25,071 nucleotides of DNA from [Haemophilus] felis (GCA_002015125.1 MUYB01000031.1:44475-69545); one strand, 5' to 3'. Counted from the stretch's first letter, positions 1 through 8,773 are shown. Notes: generated from the sequence alone by a model not told the origin. Numbers and translations: made by a program.

Positions 1-94
1 TTGATGTGATTTTGTTTCACTGTAAACAGTTCCGAATGGTTAATTCGTTCGTGGTGAAATTCGCTCACAAAATTTATCCCTTTTCTTTTTAAAT

Positions 95-113
95 AAGAAT
101 AGTTATCATTATT
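95..113 (+). promoter_or_regulatory. Fur-box-like operator upstream of TonB receptor
   Basis: The 19 bases at 95-113 match the classic Fur consensus at 13 of 19 positions, including an unbroken right half reading ATCATTAT. The site ends 33 bases before the receptor start at 147, a usual place for an iron-responsive repressor. No convincing -35/-10 pair could be fixed beside it. Iron repression is inferred. Confidence 0.55.
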
Positions 114-146
114 TTGATTTGTTTATTTTTACAAGGAAATTATGTT

Positions 147-3100
147 ATGCATCAAACCAATCAACTGAAGACATTTAAACGCACAGCTGTTGCTACTGCC
201 CTATTTTATTTCTTTACTCCTTTTGCTCTAGGTGATACCAACACTGCGTTAGATGAAATCAATGTTCAGGCTGAACAATCAAATATCAACATTAAAGAAC
301 AAAAAGTTGGAGAAACTACGAAAAATGCTCGTCAATTAACACGCCAACAAGTACAAGATAGTCGTGATTTAGTGCGTTATGAAACAGGTATTAGCGTGGT
401 TGAAACAGGACGATTTGGTACGAGTGGTTATGCTGTTCGAGGCGTGGAAGAAAATCGTGTTGGTATTTCCATTGATGGATTAAGACAGGCTGAAACACTA
501 AATTCACAAGGGTTTAAAGAGCTTTTTGAAGGTTATGGAAATTTTAACAATACACGCAACAGTGTTGAAATTGAAACGCTTTCTACCGCCACTATTACAA
601 AAGGAGCGGATTCGATAAAATCTGGTAGTGGTGCATTAGGTGGGTCGGTTATCTTTAACACTAAAGACGCTAGAGACTTTTTACTCGACAAAGACTGGTA
701 TGTTTCTTACAAAAAAGGTTATAACAGCGTTAACTCAGAAAATTGGGATTCAATTAATATAGCGGCTCGTTATAAATGGTTTGATATGTTATTGATCAAT
801 ACTAAACGAGAAGGTCGAGAGCATAAAAATTTTTATTACAACATCTATAAAAATGCCGAAGAAGATTTCAATGCAGAGGGTGAAACAAGAGAAAAAGCCG
901 ATCCTTATCATATTGATAAGGACAGTACTCTTGTCAAACTTGCTTTTCAACCTTCCGATAATCACCGTTTTGTTTTTGCATTAGATGACAGTTCATTAGA
1001 ATCACAAGGCACGGATTTATCCTATGTATTAAGACCAAGTCAATTTTCTAATCAATACATAAAAGGAGAACGCTTAACCCACGATCAGTCTAAACGAAAA
1101 AATCTCTCCTTTTCCTATGAAAGCTTTACTCAAACACCGTTTTGGGATCATCTCAAATTAAGTTATTCCAAGCAAAAAATTACCAATAATGCCAGAACAG
1201 ATGAATTTTGTTTTCAATCAAAATGTGTTCAGGTTGCCAATCCTGAAGGTTTGAATCTTGTGGAGGAAAACAATACTTATACAGTAGTAGATAAAGATAA
1301 TGGAAAATTATCAAGTACAACAAAGCAAATTGGCTATGGAACGAGAGTTTTCTTTAACAATAGTAAAGGCACTGAAATTGCCAATTCAGATATTTATAAG
1401 GCTCCTATAGATAGCATTCTGATTGATTGTGAAAAATTAAACTGTGCAAATAAATTTTCTGTTTTTGTGGAAAAAGATGCCGCGTATACCTCAAAATATG
1501 TTTTTGAAGAGCGTCCGATTATTGAAAAAACCTTATCTAATGGGAAAAAATACGGCTTACTTGAGCGAAAAAGCCAAAATGCCTCCTGGGATTCTACTGG
1601 TACATTTAAACAATACGAAGAAACATTCTTCCTATTTCCAAGAAGCGCTGGCTTTTCTCGTAATGACTATAACGATAGAGATCTCAATACAAATACCAAG
1701 CAAATTAACCTCGACCTAGATAAAACATTTTCACTTTTAAAAACTGAACATAAGATAAATTATGGTGGTGCTTATTCCAAAATCCATAAAAATATGGTGA
1801 ATAAAGATGGTTATCAAGGAGGTAATGTACAATGGTGGGCTGACAATTTCTTCTGTAATAAACCTGTCGATGGCACATTCCCTAGAGAATATACGCCCTC
1901 TCCTGAACTTTACCCTGCTATTCCTGTAGACTGCACTGGTAAATTGCGTGCAAAAACTGGCGAAAGATCAAGTTATCTAATTCCTGTTAGCACAAAAGAG
2001 CATTCTCTTTATTTTGGCGATAATATTCAATTGGGACGATATGTTAATCTTGATTTAAATTATCGCTATGACAATGTTAAACATCATCCTTATTACGATC
2101 CAAACACACCTGTTCCAAAAGGGTTGATCGCAGGAATTTTTGTACCATTGAAAGGCAATCCTTATGGTACAGATGCAACTTGCCCTTATAATTCCGATTG
2201 TATGAACGAGAATGTCAAACAAAATTTAGATATTATTTTACAATCTAAAAAATATAAGCATCATTCATACAGTTTAGGGCTGAATGTTGATCCAACGGAT
2301 TGGTTACGTTTGCAAGCGAAATACGCTAATGCCTTTAGAGCACCTACGGCGGATGAAATTTATATGACATTCAAACATCCAAGTTTCTCTATTCAGCCGA
2401 ATATTAATTTAGAAGCAGAAATTGCTAAAACGAAAGAATTGGCGATAACCTTATATCGCAATTCGAGCCATCTCACATTAAGCATGTTCCAAACAAACTA
2501 TCGTAACTTCATTGATTTGGTGGAAGCTGGACAACGTCAAGTTGAATACGGTAGTACAATCTTGTATCCATTCTACAAAAGTGAAAACCGCGATCATGCC
2601 AAAGTAGTTGGGGGTGAAGTAAATGCTCATCTTCAATTGGAAGAACTCAATACGAAATTAAAAGGCTTTTACTTAGGTTATAAATACAGCTGGCAGAAAG
2701 GCAAAATTCATACAGCGGATGGCTACATTCCAATGAATGCACTGCAACCTAATACAAGCATTTACTCTTTAGGCTATACGAGCGCTGATAACAAATATGG
2801 TATTGATATTTACATCACGGATGTTGCTGCCAAAAAACGTAATGAAACCTATAATCCTTATTGGAAAGAGCAAGCTGCAGATGAAAACACGCTTGTACAA
2901 GGTCAAAAAGTCAAAGACAGTGCAGTTGCTTGGCGTAGCCCTCACTACACAGTAGTGGATGCCATTTTGCACATCAAGCCTATCAAAAACTTAACCCTAA
3001 GTGCTGGTGTGTATAACATCTTCAATACCCCATACATAACTTGGGATTCTGCTCGTTCAATTCGCACTCGAGGCACGATTAATAAAATAGATCAAAATAC

Positions 3101-3170
3101 AGGGGCAGGAATTAAACGTTTCTATGCACCAGGACGTAATTTCAAATTAAGTGTGGAATTAACTTTCTAA
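147..3170 (+). CDS. TonB-dependent receptor, haemoglobin/transferrin/lactoferrin family
   Basis: This is a 1007-residue outer-membrane receptor, expected to take iron or haem from a host protein using TonB energy. A signal peptide (residues 1 to about 29) is followed by a TonB-box-like segment (LDEINVQ), a plug domain with RGVEENRVGISIDGLRQ and KGADSIKSGSGALGGSV, and a long beta barrel ending in aromatic-rich strands and a C-terminal Phe. Paired cysteines in predicted loops (FCFQSKC, DCEKLNC, CPYNSDC) are typical of Tbp/Hgp-type receptors. The ATG at 147 is chosen because AAGGAA lies 8 to 13 bases upstream; an upstream TTG in frame at 114 gives no signal peptide. Unlike the Hgp haemoglobin receptors of H. 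influenzae, no CCAA repeat tract lies near the start, so translation does not look phase variable by that route. The family is sure. The ligand (haemoglobin, transferrin or other) cannot be read from the sequence. Confidence 0.9.
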   Translation: MHQTNQLKTFKRTAVATALFYFFTPFALGDTNTALDEINVQAEQSNINIKEQKVGETTKNARQLTRQQVQDSRDLVRYETGISVVETGRFGTSGYAVRGVEENRVGISIDGLRQAETLNSQGFKELFEGYGNFNNTRNSVEIETLSTATITKGADSIKSGSGALGGSVIFNTKDARDFLLDKDWYVSYKKGYNSVNSENWDSINIAARYKWFDMLLINTKREGREHKNFYYNIYKNAEEDFNAEGETREKADPYHIDKDSTLVKLAFQPSDNHRFVFALDDSSLESQGTDLSYVLRPSQFSNQYIKGERLTHDQSKRKNLSFSYESFTQTPFWDHLKLSYSKQKITNNARTDEFCFQSKCVQVANPEGLNLVEENNTYTVVDKDNGKLSSTTKQIGYGTRVFFNNSKGTEIANSDIYKAPIDSILIDCEKLNCANKFSVFVEKDAAYTSKYVFEERPIIEKTLSNGKKYGLLERKSQNASWDSTGTFKQYEETFFLFPRSAGFSRNDYNDRDLNTNTKQINLDLDKTFSLLKTEHKINYGGAYSKIHKNMVNKDGYQGGNVQWWADNFFCNKPVDGTFPREYTPSPELYPAIPVDCTGKLRAKTGERSSYLIPVSTKEHSLYFGDNIQLGRYVNLDLNYRYDNVKHHPYYDPNTPVPKGLIAGIFVPLKGNPYGTDATCPYNSDCMNENVKQNLDIILQSKKYKHHSYSLGLNVDPTDWLRLQAKYANAFRAPTADEIYMTFKHPSFSIQPNINLEAEIAKTKELAITLYRNSSHLTLSMFQTNYRNFIDLVEAGQRQVEYGSTILYPFYKSENRDHAKVVGGEVNAHLQLEELNTKLKGFYLGYKYSWQKGKIHTADGYIPMNALQPNTSIYSLGYTSADNKYGIDIYITDVAAKKRNETYNPYWKEQAADENTLVQGQKVKDSAVAWRSPHYTVVDAILHIKPIKNLTLSAGVYNIFNTPYITWDSARSIRTRGTINKIDQNTGAGIKRFYAPGRNFKLSVELTF

Positions 3171-3216
3171 TTATTTTATTAAGCTAGCTTAGAAACCGAC
3201 TAACAACTTTCACCAT

Positions 3217-3254
3217 AATCCTTGTGAAAACGTCTATATCACAAGGATTTTTTT
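3217..3254 (+). terminator. Rho-independent terminator after TonB receptor
   Basis: A perfect 10-base inverted repeat (AATCCTTGTG at 3217-3226, its complement at 3240-3249) closes a 13-base loop and runs directly into a T tract. It lies 46 bases past the receptor stop and before the convergent ABC operon. The flanks are right only for plus-strand transcription. Confidence 0.85.
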
Positions 3255-3333
3255 ATTTATCAAGTGGCATCAAAACATAAATTTCTGAAAAGGATAATCA
3301 ATTAAATAATTTAATTGTGAAACGCCCCTAGTT

Positions 3334-4095
3334 TTAAGGAAGCTTAAATGAATAATTGTTCGTTTTTAATAAAAATTCCTTAGTGCGTTCTTGTTGAGGG
3401 GAAGAAAAAAATTGTTGTGCATTGTTTTGTTCAATAATTTTTCCCTCTTCCATAAAGATCACTCGATCTGCAACTTCTTTCGCAAACGCCATTTCATGCG
3501 TAACAATGATCATCGTCCAGCCTTCTTTCGCAAGCATTTTTAATACTTGCAACACTTCACCTACCAATTCAGGATCAAGGGCAGATGTTGGCTCATCTAA
3601 AAGAATAATGTCAGGCTTTACCGCCAATGCTCTTGCAATCCCTACACGTTGTTGTTGTCCACCAGATAACTGAGAAGGAAATAAATTGGCTTTTTCTTCT
3701 AATCCCACTTTTTGGAGCAACGCTAACGCCTGTTGTTGTGCTTGTTCTTTTGGTATTTTTTGCACAACAATAAGCCCTTCCATGACATTTTCTAAAGCGG
3801 TTCTGTGAGGAAAGAGATTATATTGTTGAAACACCATCGAAAAACGCCGTCTAAGTGACAGTTCGGTTTGTTTGGTTATTTTTTCTGAAAAATTTAATGT
3901 AAGACTATGATCTAAAAAATGCAAAACACCTGTATCAGGTCGTTCAAGCAAATTTAAGCAACGTAGTAACGTGGTTTTGCCTGAGCCAGAAGGTCCTAAA
4001 ATTGCCACCACTTCACCTTTTGAAATCGAAAAATCAACGCCTTTTAGTACTTCGTTTCCTTTAAATTGCTTATGAATATTTTTAATTTCTAACAT
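3334..4095 (-). CDS. Polar amino-acid ABC transporter, ATP-binding protein
   Basis: This 253-residue ATPase should power an inner-membrane importer for a polar amino acid. It has Walker A GPSGSGKT (residues 34-41), a Q-loop region (FQQYNLFPH), the signature LSGGQQQR, Walker B IILLDEPTSALD, and the H-loop VTHE. It matches the GlnQ/ArtP/YecC (TcyN) group and the H. influenzae HI1078 type, as far as I recall. It is the last gene of a three-gene operon, 8 bases after the permease stop. The substrate is not visible in the sequence: glutamine, cystine or another polar amino acid are all possible, with the cystine group a reasonable guess. Confidence 0.9.
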   Translation of the reverse strand: MLEIKNIHKQFKGNEVLKGVDFSISKGEVVAILGPSGSGKTTLLRCLNLLERPDTGVLHFLDHSLTLNFSEKITKQTELSLRRRFSMVFQQYNLFPHRTALENVMEGLIVVQKIPKEQAQQQALALLQKVGLEEKANLFPSQLSGGQQQRVGIARALAVKPDIILLDEPTSALDPELVGEVLQVLKMLAKEGWTMIIVTHEMAFAKEVADRVIFMEEGKIIEQNNAQQFFSSPQQERTKEFLLKTNNYSFKLP

Positions 4096-4103
4096 AGATA
4101 TCC

Positions 4104-4820
4104 TTATAAATGACGAGAAAGTCTATTTTCTAGCCTTTGTTGCCCAATTGCGAGGACAAAGCAAATGATCCAATAAATCAAAGCCGCTTCACTGTATACC
4201 AATATAAATTCATAAGAGGCTGCTGCCACATTTTGTGCAACACGAAATAGCTCTGTCACTAAAACTAAAGACGCTAATGAGGTATCTTTTATGGTGCTAA
4301 TAAATGTATTAGACAGCGGTGGAACAGACACTCTCATTGCTTGAGGAATAATCGTGCGAATGAAAGCTTGAGTATAATTCATACCAATTGAATAAGAAGC
4401 TTCCCACTGTCCTTTAGGAATAGATAAAATCGCAGCTCGAACGGTTTCTGAAGCATAAGCACCGATATTCAAAGAAAAGGCAATAACAGCGGTAGGAAAG
4501 GGATCTAAAACAATGCCAATTTCAGGTAAACCATAAAATATAATAAAAATTTGCACCAAAAGAGGCGTACCTCGAATTAATGAAACATAAATTTTTGCAA
4601 AAATGACCATTATTCGATGAATTGTGGTTTGAGAATCCCCTGTACGGAGAACAGCAATGCCAATAGCAATCATTAATCCAATCACAAAAGAAATCGTTGC
4701 CAATGGAATGGTATAAAGAATGGTTGCTTCTAACATAGGAAAAAAGGAGCTGATTAATAAATCAGCTCTTTCTTCATTCATAAAAAGGAAATCGGCTAAA
4801 AAATTATTGAGTAATGTCAT
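4104..4820 (-). CDS. Polar amino-acid ABC transporter, permease protein
   Basis: This 238-residue inner-membrane permease of the HisM/GlnP/YecS family would form the channel of the importer, probably as a homodimer because only one permease gene is present. Several hydrophobic helices are evident. The EAA-type loop that contacts the ATPase is seen around [31 protein letters not shown]. The ATG at 4820 is chosen over a TTG at 4826. The start lies inside the end of the binding-protein gene (17-base overlap) and has no clear Shine-Dalgarno site, so translational coupling is likely. Another in-frame ATG at 4781 is possible, but it also lacks a ribosome site. Confidence 0.88.
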   Translation of the reverse strand: MTLLNNFLADFLFMNEERADLLISSFFPMLEATILYTIPLATISFVIGLMIAIGIAVLRTGDSQTTIHRIMVIFAKIYVSLIRGTPLLVQIFIIFYGLPEIGIVLDPFPTAVIAFSLNIGAYASETVRAAILSIPKGQWEASYSIGMNYTQAFIRTIIPQAMRVSVPPLSNTFISTIKDTSLASLVLVTELFRVAQNVAAASYEFILVYSEAALIYWIICFVLAIGQQRLENRLSRHL

Positions 4821-5574
4821 CGCCAAACCATTTAATTGAAATCTGCCTTAAAGTACCGTCAGCACGCATTGTTGCCAATGCCTCATTCAGTTTAGTAATT
4901 AACGCTTCTTCTCCTTTAAGAACAGCAAATCCCGAAGGCACTTTCTCTTCACTTTCTACAGCAATTTTCAACCCAGCATTAGGTATTTTTTGAAAATAGT
5001 CGAGAACCGCTAATTTATCATTTACTGTCGTATCCGTACGTTTTTGACGAATGAGTTCCAATGCTTGTGCTAAGCCATCAACAGTGATCAAATTTGCCTC
5101 ATATTTTTGAGCAATTTTTGTAAAGCTACTCGTTAAAGACTGACCTGATTTTTTGCCTTTCAAATCTTCAAAACTTTTCACTGAATGATTATCCAATTGC
5201 GTGACAACTACCGCATTAGAATAGTTATACGCATCAGTATAAAGATATTTTTTCAAACGCTCAGGACTTGGATTGGTTTGGTTAGCAATTAAATCAAATC
5301 GTTTCGCATTCAAACCAGCATACATCGCATCCCATTGAGTTTCATTAAACTTGATTGTTAATCCAAGGCGTTTTGCGACCTCTTCAATCACATCAATATC
5401 AAAGCCTGTCAGTTTGCCTGTATCATCATGAAAGGTAAAAGGGGCATAAGTACCTTCTGTGCCAACCAATAGGGTTTTCGTTTTCTCTACTCTATCACTA
5501 ATTGGTCCTGCATTGACTTGTGTTATTGCACCAAGAATAAATCCTGCTGAAATTAATAATTTAAACATTTTCAT
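4804..5574 (-). CDS. Polar amino-acid ABC transporter, periplasmic binding protein
   Basis: This 256-residue family-3 extracellular solute-binding protein captures an amino acid in the periplasm and delivers it to the permease. A signal peptide with a VNA cleavage site ends near residue 22. The mature part opens with the family pattern [28 protein letters not shown], followed by [19 protein letters not shown]. The ATG at 5574 is chosen because AAGGAG sits 5 bases upstream and the signal peptide follows at once; the longer open frame to 5652 adds 26 residues with no matching features. It is the first gene of the operon. It resembles the FliY/TcyJ cystine-binding group and H. influenzae HI1080, so cystine is a plausible but unproved ligand. 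Confidence 0.88.
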   Translation of the reverse strand: MKMFKLLISAGFILGAITQVNAGPISDRVEKTKTLLVGTEGTYAPFTFHDDTGKLTGFDIDVIEEVAKRLGLTIKFNETQWDAMYAGLNAKRFDLIANQTNPSPERLKKYLYTDAYNYSNAVVVTQLDNHSVKSFEDLKGKKSGQSLTSSFTKIAQKYEANLITVDGLAQALELIRQKRTDTTVNDKLAVLDYFQKIPNAGLKIAVESEEKVPSGFAVLKGEEALITKLNEALATMRADGTLRQISIKWFGDDITQ

Positions 5575-5608
5575 AAGCTCTCCTTCTGTCATTCTTAAAT
5601 AAGCAATG

Positions 5609-5652
5609 ATTATAGAAACAAGATTAGGCATATAAAAATAACTCTCTGTCAA
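5609..5652 (-). promoter_or_regulatory. Likely promoter region of the amino-acid ABC operon
   Basis: On the minus strand a perfect TTGACA lies at 5647-5652 with a CCTAAT hexamer 18 bases on (5623-5628). A perfect TATAAT lies further down at 5609-5614 but has a poor -35 partner. Either could drive the operon, whose start is at 5574. The TATAAT overlaps an ATAATCATT core resembling part of a Fur site (about 10 of 19 matches overall), which is too weak to call. Confidence 0.4.
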
Positions 5653-5683
5653 AACATATAACTAAATAGCATAAAAAAACTTT

Positions 5684-6139
5684 CTAACCCCATCTCTCTA
5701 AGGCTTGCTTATCGCTATTGCGACTTTCTATCCAACGCTCACCTTGTTTTGTGTATTCTTTTTTCCAAAATGGTGCTTTAGTTTTTAAAAAATCCATAAT
5801 AAATTCATTAGCTTGATAAGCGCAATGACGATGTGCAGAACTTACCCCTACTAACACAATTTCATCACCAGTTTGTAGCAACCCTACTCGATGAATTACA
5901 GCAACTCGTTGAATATCCCAACGAGCTTTAGCTTGTTCAACAATTTCGCCTAACGCCTTTTCCGTCATTGCTGGATAATGTTCTAAATACAAACTAGAAA
6001 CTTCATCGCCTAAATTCAAATCGCGAACTTTTCCTACAAAAATAACTGTTGCGCCAACAGAATGTTGTTCAGACAACCAACGATACACCATATTTTGATT
6101 AAAAGGAGCTTCTTGTACAGCAATTTGAATGTCTCCCAT
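5684..6139 (-). CDS. moaE: Molybdopterin synthase catalytic subunit MoaE
   Basis: This 151-residue large subunit of molybdopterin synthase uses MoaD thiocarboxylate to insert two sulfurs into precursor Z, giving molybdopterin. Family marks are VGKVRD near the N-terminus, LYLEHYPAMTEKAL, a HRVG segment, SSAHRHCAYQANEFIMDFLKTKAPFWKKE, and the C-terminal GERWIESR; the lysines of KTKAPFWKKE include the catalytic one. Its ATG directly abuts the TAG stop of moaD with no spacer, so coupled translation and 1:1 assembly with MoaD are likely. The length matches the E. coli protein (about 150 residues). Confidence 0.95.
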   Translation of the reverse strand: MGDIQIAVQEAPFNQNMVYRWLSEQHSVGATVIFVGKVRDLNLGDEVSSLYLEHYPAMTEKALGEIVEQAKARWDIQRVAVIHRVGLLQTGDEIVLVGVSSAHRHCAYQANEFIMDFLKTKAPFWKKEYTKQGERWIESRNSDKQALERWG

Positions 6140-6388
6140 CTAGCCCCCTGTAACTGGTGGAAAAAAGGCGATTTCATCCCCAGCATTAACGCAACTATCC
6201 AATGGCATTAAGGTTTGATTGATTGCGACTAAGATTTTTCCTTTTTCTAACGCCAGCTGCCAGTGTTCCCCTTTCTCTGCTAAATGCTGACGCACTTGCT
6301 CCGCTGTTGTGAATGTTGAGGGTAACGCTAGGCTATCTACGCCAATAAGCTCTCTAGTTTGAGCAAAAAACAAAATAGTTAACATCAA
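6140..6388 (-). CDS. moaD: Molybdopterin synthase sulfur carrier subunit MoaD
   Basis: This 82-residue ubiquitin-like sulfur carrier ends in the required Gly-Gly (PPVTGG). That terminus is adenylated by MoeB and converted to a thiocarboxylate that feeds MoaE. FFAQTRELIG near the start and AGDEIAFFPPVTGG at the end are diagnostic. It begins 13 bases after moaC and touches moaE. The first codon is ATG at 6388; a second Met directly follows and could also serve as the start. Confidence 0.95.
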   Translation of the reverse strand: MMLTILFFAQTRELIGVDSLALPSTFTTAEQVRQHLAEKGEHWQLALEKGKILVAINQTLMPLDSCVNAGDEIAFFPPVTGG

Positions 6389-6401
6389 TAATCCTTATTT
6401 T

Positions 6402-6884
6402 TTATTTATGACTTGCAATAAAGTGTCCAGATTTACCGCCACTTTTTTCCAATAAACGAACTTGTTCAATCACAATATCTTTTTGTAGCGCTTTACACAT
6501 ATCATAAATCGTTAAAGCTGCAACGCTAACGGCGGTAAGTGCCTCCATTTCAACACCAGTTTTCCCTGTCAATTTACATAAACTTTCGACTCGTACCTGA
6601 TTAGTTTCAACCAATGGCGTTAAACTCACTTCCACTTTAGAGAGAAGTAGGGGATGACAAAGGGGAATTAAATCCCAAGTTCGTTTTGCAGCTTGAATGC
6701 CAGCAATACGAGCCGTAGCAAATACATCGCCCTTATGATGTTGCCCTGAGAGGATCATATCTAATGTTTCTCGTGACATTGTAACTAATGCTTCTGCTCT
6801 TGCCTCTCGAATACTTTCTTGTTTGGTAGAAATATCTACCATATTGGCTTCGCCTTGATGATTAATATGAGTAAATTGATTCAT
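6402..6884 (-). CDS. moaC: Cyclic pyranopterin monophosphate synthase MoaC
   Basis: This 160-residue enzyme acts after MoaA and converts its 3',8-cyclo-GTP product to cyclic pyranopterin monophosphate (precursor Z). Conserved blocks are present in order: [76 protein letters not shown] and the C-terminal KSGGKSGHF. The length equals the family norm. It lies 39 bases after moaA in the same operon, with no promoter evident in the gap. Confidence 0.96.
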   Translation of the reverse strand: MNQFTHINHQGEANMVDISTKQESIREARAEALVTMSRETLDMILSGQHHKGDVFATARIAGIQAAKRTWDLIPLCHPLLLSKVEVSLTPLVETNQVRVESLCKLTGKTGVEMEALTAVSVAALTIYDMCKALQKDIVIEQVRLLEKSGGKSGHFIASHK

Positions 6885-6923
6885 AATGTGATTAAAAGTA
6901 AGAAATAAATTGAAGTTTGTAAC

Positions 6924-7937
6924 TTAGCCACCAATACTAGCTAAATTCGCTCGAATACCGCTATCTCCCTGATGTAAAAAATGATGTTCACGTTTGCCTA
7001 ACAATGCAGTTGCGATACGGTACTGTAGTTGTGATAGTTGTTCATCTGATTGAAGTAAATCGCGCAATTCAATCCCCTCTTCGCCAAACAAACAAAGATG
7101 CAATTTGCCTTTAGCGGATACTCGCAGGCGGTTGCAACTGGCGCAAAAATTTTTCTCATAAGGCATAATTAAGCCTACTTCGCCCACATAATCGGGATGT
7201 TTGAATACTTTTGCTGGTCCGTCGAGGGTGCCCTTTGGTTGCAACGTCCAACCTGCTTGAAACAGTTTTTCTGCCAAAATTTGCCCTGATAAATGATGTT
7301 GAGTGAAAAAATGATCCATTTCGCCCGTTTGCATTAATTCAATAAAACGCATTTGAATAGGTTGACGCTTAATCCACGCCAAAAACAGGTTGAAATCGTT
7401 TTCATTGAGATTTTTCATCAATACCGCATTCACTTTAATTTTTTCATATCCTACCGCAAAGGCACGTTCAATGCCTTGCATTACATCTTGAAATTTATCC
7501 ACGCCAGTGATGCGATAAAACATTTTTGGATCAAGGCTATCAATGCTGACGTTGATGTGGGTGACGCCTGCGGCTTTCCAAACGCCCACCTCTTTTGCCA
7601 TACGGTAGCCATTTGTAGTTAAAGCGATTTGTTTAATATCAGATTGAGAAGCAACGGTTTCCACAATGGGAATAAAATCCTTGCGCAATGTGGGTTCACC
7701 GCCAGTGATGCGCACTTTTTCTGTGCCCATGGCAGCAAAACTTTTCACTAGCAAGCGAATTTCATTCAGATCGAGGAAATGCGGTTTGTGCTTTTCAGCT
7801 TGATAACCGTTGGGCAGGCAATAATTGCATTTGAAATTACACACATCGGTAATAGACAGCCGCAAATAATAATAGTGACGCTGGAACGCGTCCGTTAAGT
7901 ACGGCGTTCCAACATTTTTAATTGGAATTGTCTGCAT
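6924..7937 (-). CDS. moaA: GTP 3',8-cyclase MoaA (radical SAM)
   Basis: This 337-residue radical SAM enzyme starts molybdenum cofactor synthesis by rearranging GTP to 3',8-cyclo-GTP. The N-terminal cluster motif CX3CX2C is at Cys33, Cys37 and Cys40. The C-terminal cluster cysteines lie in FCASCNRLRVSAKGKLHLC, and the protein ends in the functional Gly-Gly (ASIGG). The ATG at 7937 is chosen because an AAAGGTG ribosome site lies just upstream and the protein then has the usual length; an upstream in-frame start at 7967 would add ten residues inside the leader RNA. It is the first gene of moaACDE, and the leader carries a Moco-type riboswitch. Confidence 0.96.
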   Translation of the reverse strand: MQTIPIKNVGTPYLTDAFQRHYYYLRLSITDVCNFKCNYCLPNGYQAEKHKPHFLDLNEIRLLVKSFAAMGTEKVRITGGEPTLRKDFIPIVETVASQSDIKQIALTTNGYRMAKEVGVWKAAGVTHINVSIDSLDPKMFYRITGVDKFQDVMQGIERAFAVGYEKIKVNAVLMKNLNENDFNLFLAWIKRQPIQMRFIELMQTGEMDHFFTQHHLSGQILAEKLFQAGWTLQPKGTLDGPAKVFKHPDYVGEVGLIMPYEKNFCASCNRLRVSAKGKLHLCLFGEEGIELRDLLQSDEQLSQLQYRIATALLGKREHHFLHQGDSGIRANLASIGG

Positions 7938-7970
7938 TTCACACCTTTCTAAAATGAGAGAGGACAAACC

Positions 7971-8064
7971 GTTTCCAGCGTATCCCTGAATAACGAAACG
8001 TTATTGGCGTTACCACCCTATTTTCACGCAGAAAACTTAGGTTAAGTAAGCTCGGAGTTATGCG
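7971..8064 (-). ncRNA. Moco-type riboswitch in moaA leader
   Basis: Read on the minus strand, the leader holds the hallmark blocks of the Moco RNA motif known ahead of E. coli moaA: CTCCGAG near the 5' end (8051-8057), then GGTAACGCCAATAACG, CGTTATTC and a 3' GGAAAC. ATAACGTTTCGTTAT forms an internal hairpin. The element ends about 33 bases before the moaA start, where it could control ribosome access or termination. The expected ligand is molybdenum (or tungsten) cofactor. The match was recognised by eye from memory of the E. coli leader. Confidence 0.85.
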
Positions 8065-8085
8065 TTAAATTAAATTGTGAGAAGC

Positions 8086-8113
8086 ATTTTAGGAAAAAAA
8101 AGATAGATTGCAA
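8086..8113 (-). promoter_or_regulatory. Putative promoter of moaACDE
   Basis: TTGCAA at 8108-8113, a 16-base spacer, and TAAAAT at 8086-8091 (minus strand) fit a sigma-70 promoter. Transcription from about 8079 would include the whole riboswitch element. The rest of the gap to the nlpC stop at 8222 is very AT-rich and shows no clear terminator. Confidence 0.5.
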
Positions 8114-8221
8114 TGAATTAATCTTAAAATACCATTAAAAATAAAAAAATATTTAAAATCAAATATATAGTTGATTATATAATGGGTTTTTTTAGCTTAT
8201 TTAATACTTATTTAGAGGTAA

Positions 8222-8704
8222 TTAAATGCGTCTTGCTTGCCAAAAGGTACGCTTCCAATATGGATTGTTTAAGGAAGAATAAATAACGCCACCTTTAGTC
8301 GAAGCGTGCAAAAAGAGATCATTTTTTACATAAATTCCCACATGTCTTCCATTAGGGCCTCGACCTGTTTTAAAGAAAACCAAATCCCCTGTTTGCAAAT
8401 CTGATTTTGCTATTTGCTTACCATATTTAGCTTGCTCAACGGTCATTCTTGGTAAGCGGATATTAAAACGGTCTAAAAATGTTTTTTGCACAAAGCCTGA
8501 ACAATCAATGCCACGACGACTTTGCCCACCCAAACGGTATGGCGTACCAGCCCATTCTCGTTGTTGTTCACTCAGTAAAGTAATCGCCATAATAGGATCA
8601 TTGAGGCTACCCTTTCCCGCATAAGAAATAGGTTTATTTATGATTTCATTAGAGGAACAAGCAGCCATGATGGCACTTAATATTAAAACAAATAAAACTT
8701 TCAA
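8222..8704 (-). CDS. nlpC: NlpC/P60 family lipoprotein, probable peptidoglycan endopeptidase
   Basis: This cell-wall hydrolase of the NlpC/MepS type should cut peptide cross-links in peptidoglycan. The catalytic triad is visible as Cys in DCSGF, His in RHVGIY and His in LFLHAS. The N-terminus is a lipoprotein signal ending in MAAC, so the protein should be tethered to a membrane. The TTG at 8704 is chosen: it gives 160 residues, a compact signal peptide, and a purine-rich AAGGAAAGGAAA directly upstream. A longer frame from a TTG at 8737 would have to start inside the ihfA terminator hairpin, which is unlikely. In E. coli nlpC lies beyond ihfA and btuCED; here it follows ihfA directly. Confidence 0.85.
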   Translation of the reverse strand: MKVLFVLILSAIMAACSSNEIINKPISYAGKGSLNDPIMAITLLSEQQREWAGTPYRLGGQSRRGIDCSGFVQKTFLDRFNIRLPRMTVEQAKYGKQIAKSDLQTGDLVFFKTGRGPNGRHVGIYVKNDLFLHASTKGGVIYSSLNNPYWKRTFWQARRI

Positions 8705-8716
8705 TTTCCTTTCCTT

Positions 8717-8750
8717 AAAACAAAGAAAGCAATCCAAATAATTGGATTGC
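8717..8750 (-). terminator. Rho-independent terminator (or attenuator) after ihfA
   Basis: A perfect 9-base inverted repeat (GCAATCCAA and its complement, 8729-8750) with a 4-base loop is followed on the minus strand by TTTCTTTGTTTT (8717-8728). It lies about 24 bases past the ihfA stop and only 12 bases ahead of the nlpC start, so it either ends the phe-ihfA transcript or limits read-through into nlpC. Confidence 0.8.
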
Positions 8751-8773
8751 TTCTGCTTATAATAGATAAAATG

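Noticed and set aside
3299..3317. A perfect AT-rich palindrome (CAATTAAA, TAA, TTTAATTG) past the ABC operon.
   Set aside because: All arm pairs but one are A-T and no T run follows on the minus strand, so it is a poor terminator. It is common in AT-rich DNA.
5601..5620. A Fur-like core (ATAATCATT on the minus strand) ahead of the amino-acid ABC operon.
   Set aside because: Only about 10 of 19 positions match the consensus and the left half has no resemblance; the core overlaps a -10-like TATAAT that explains it.
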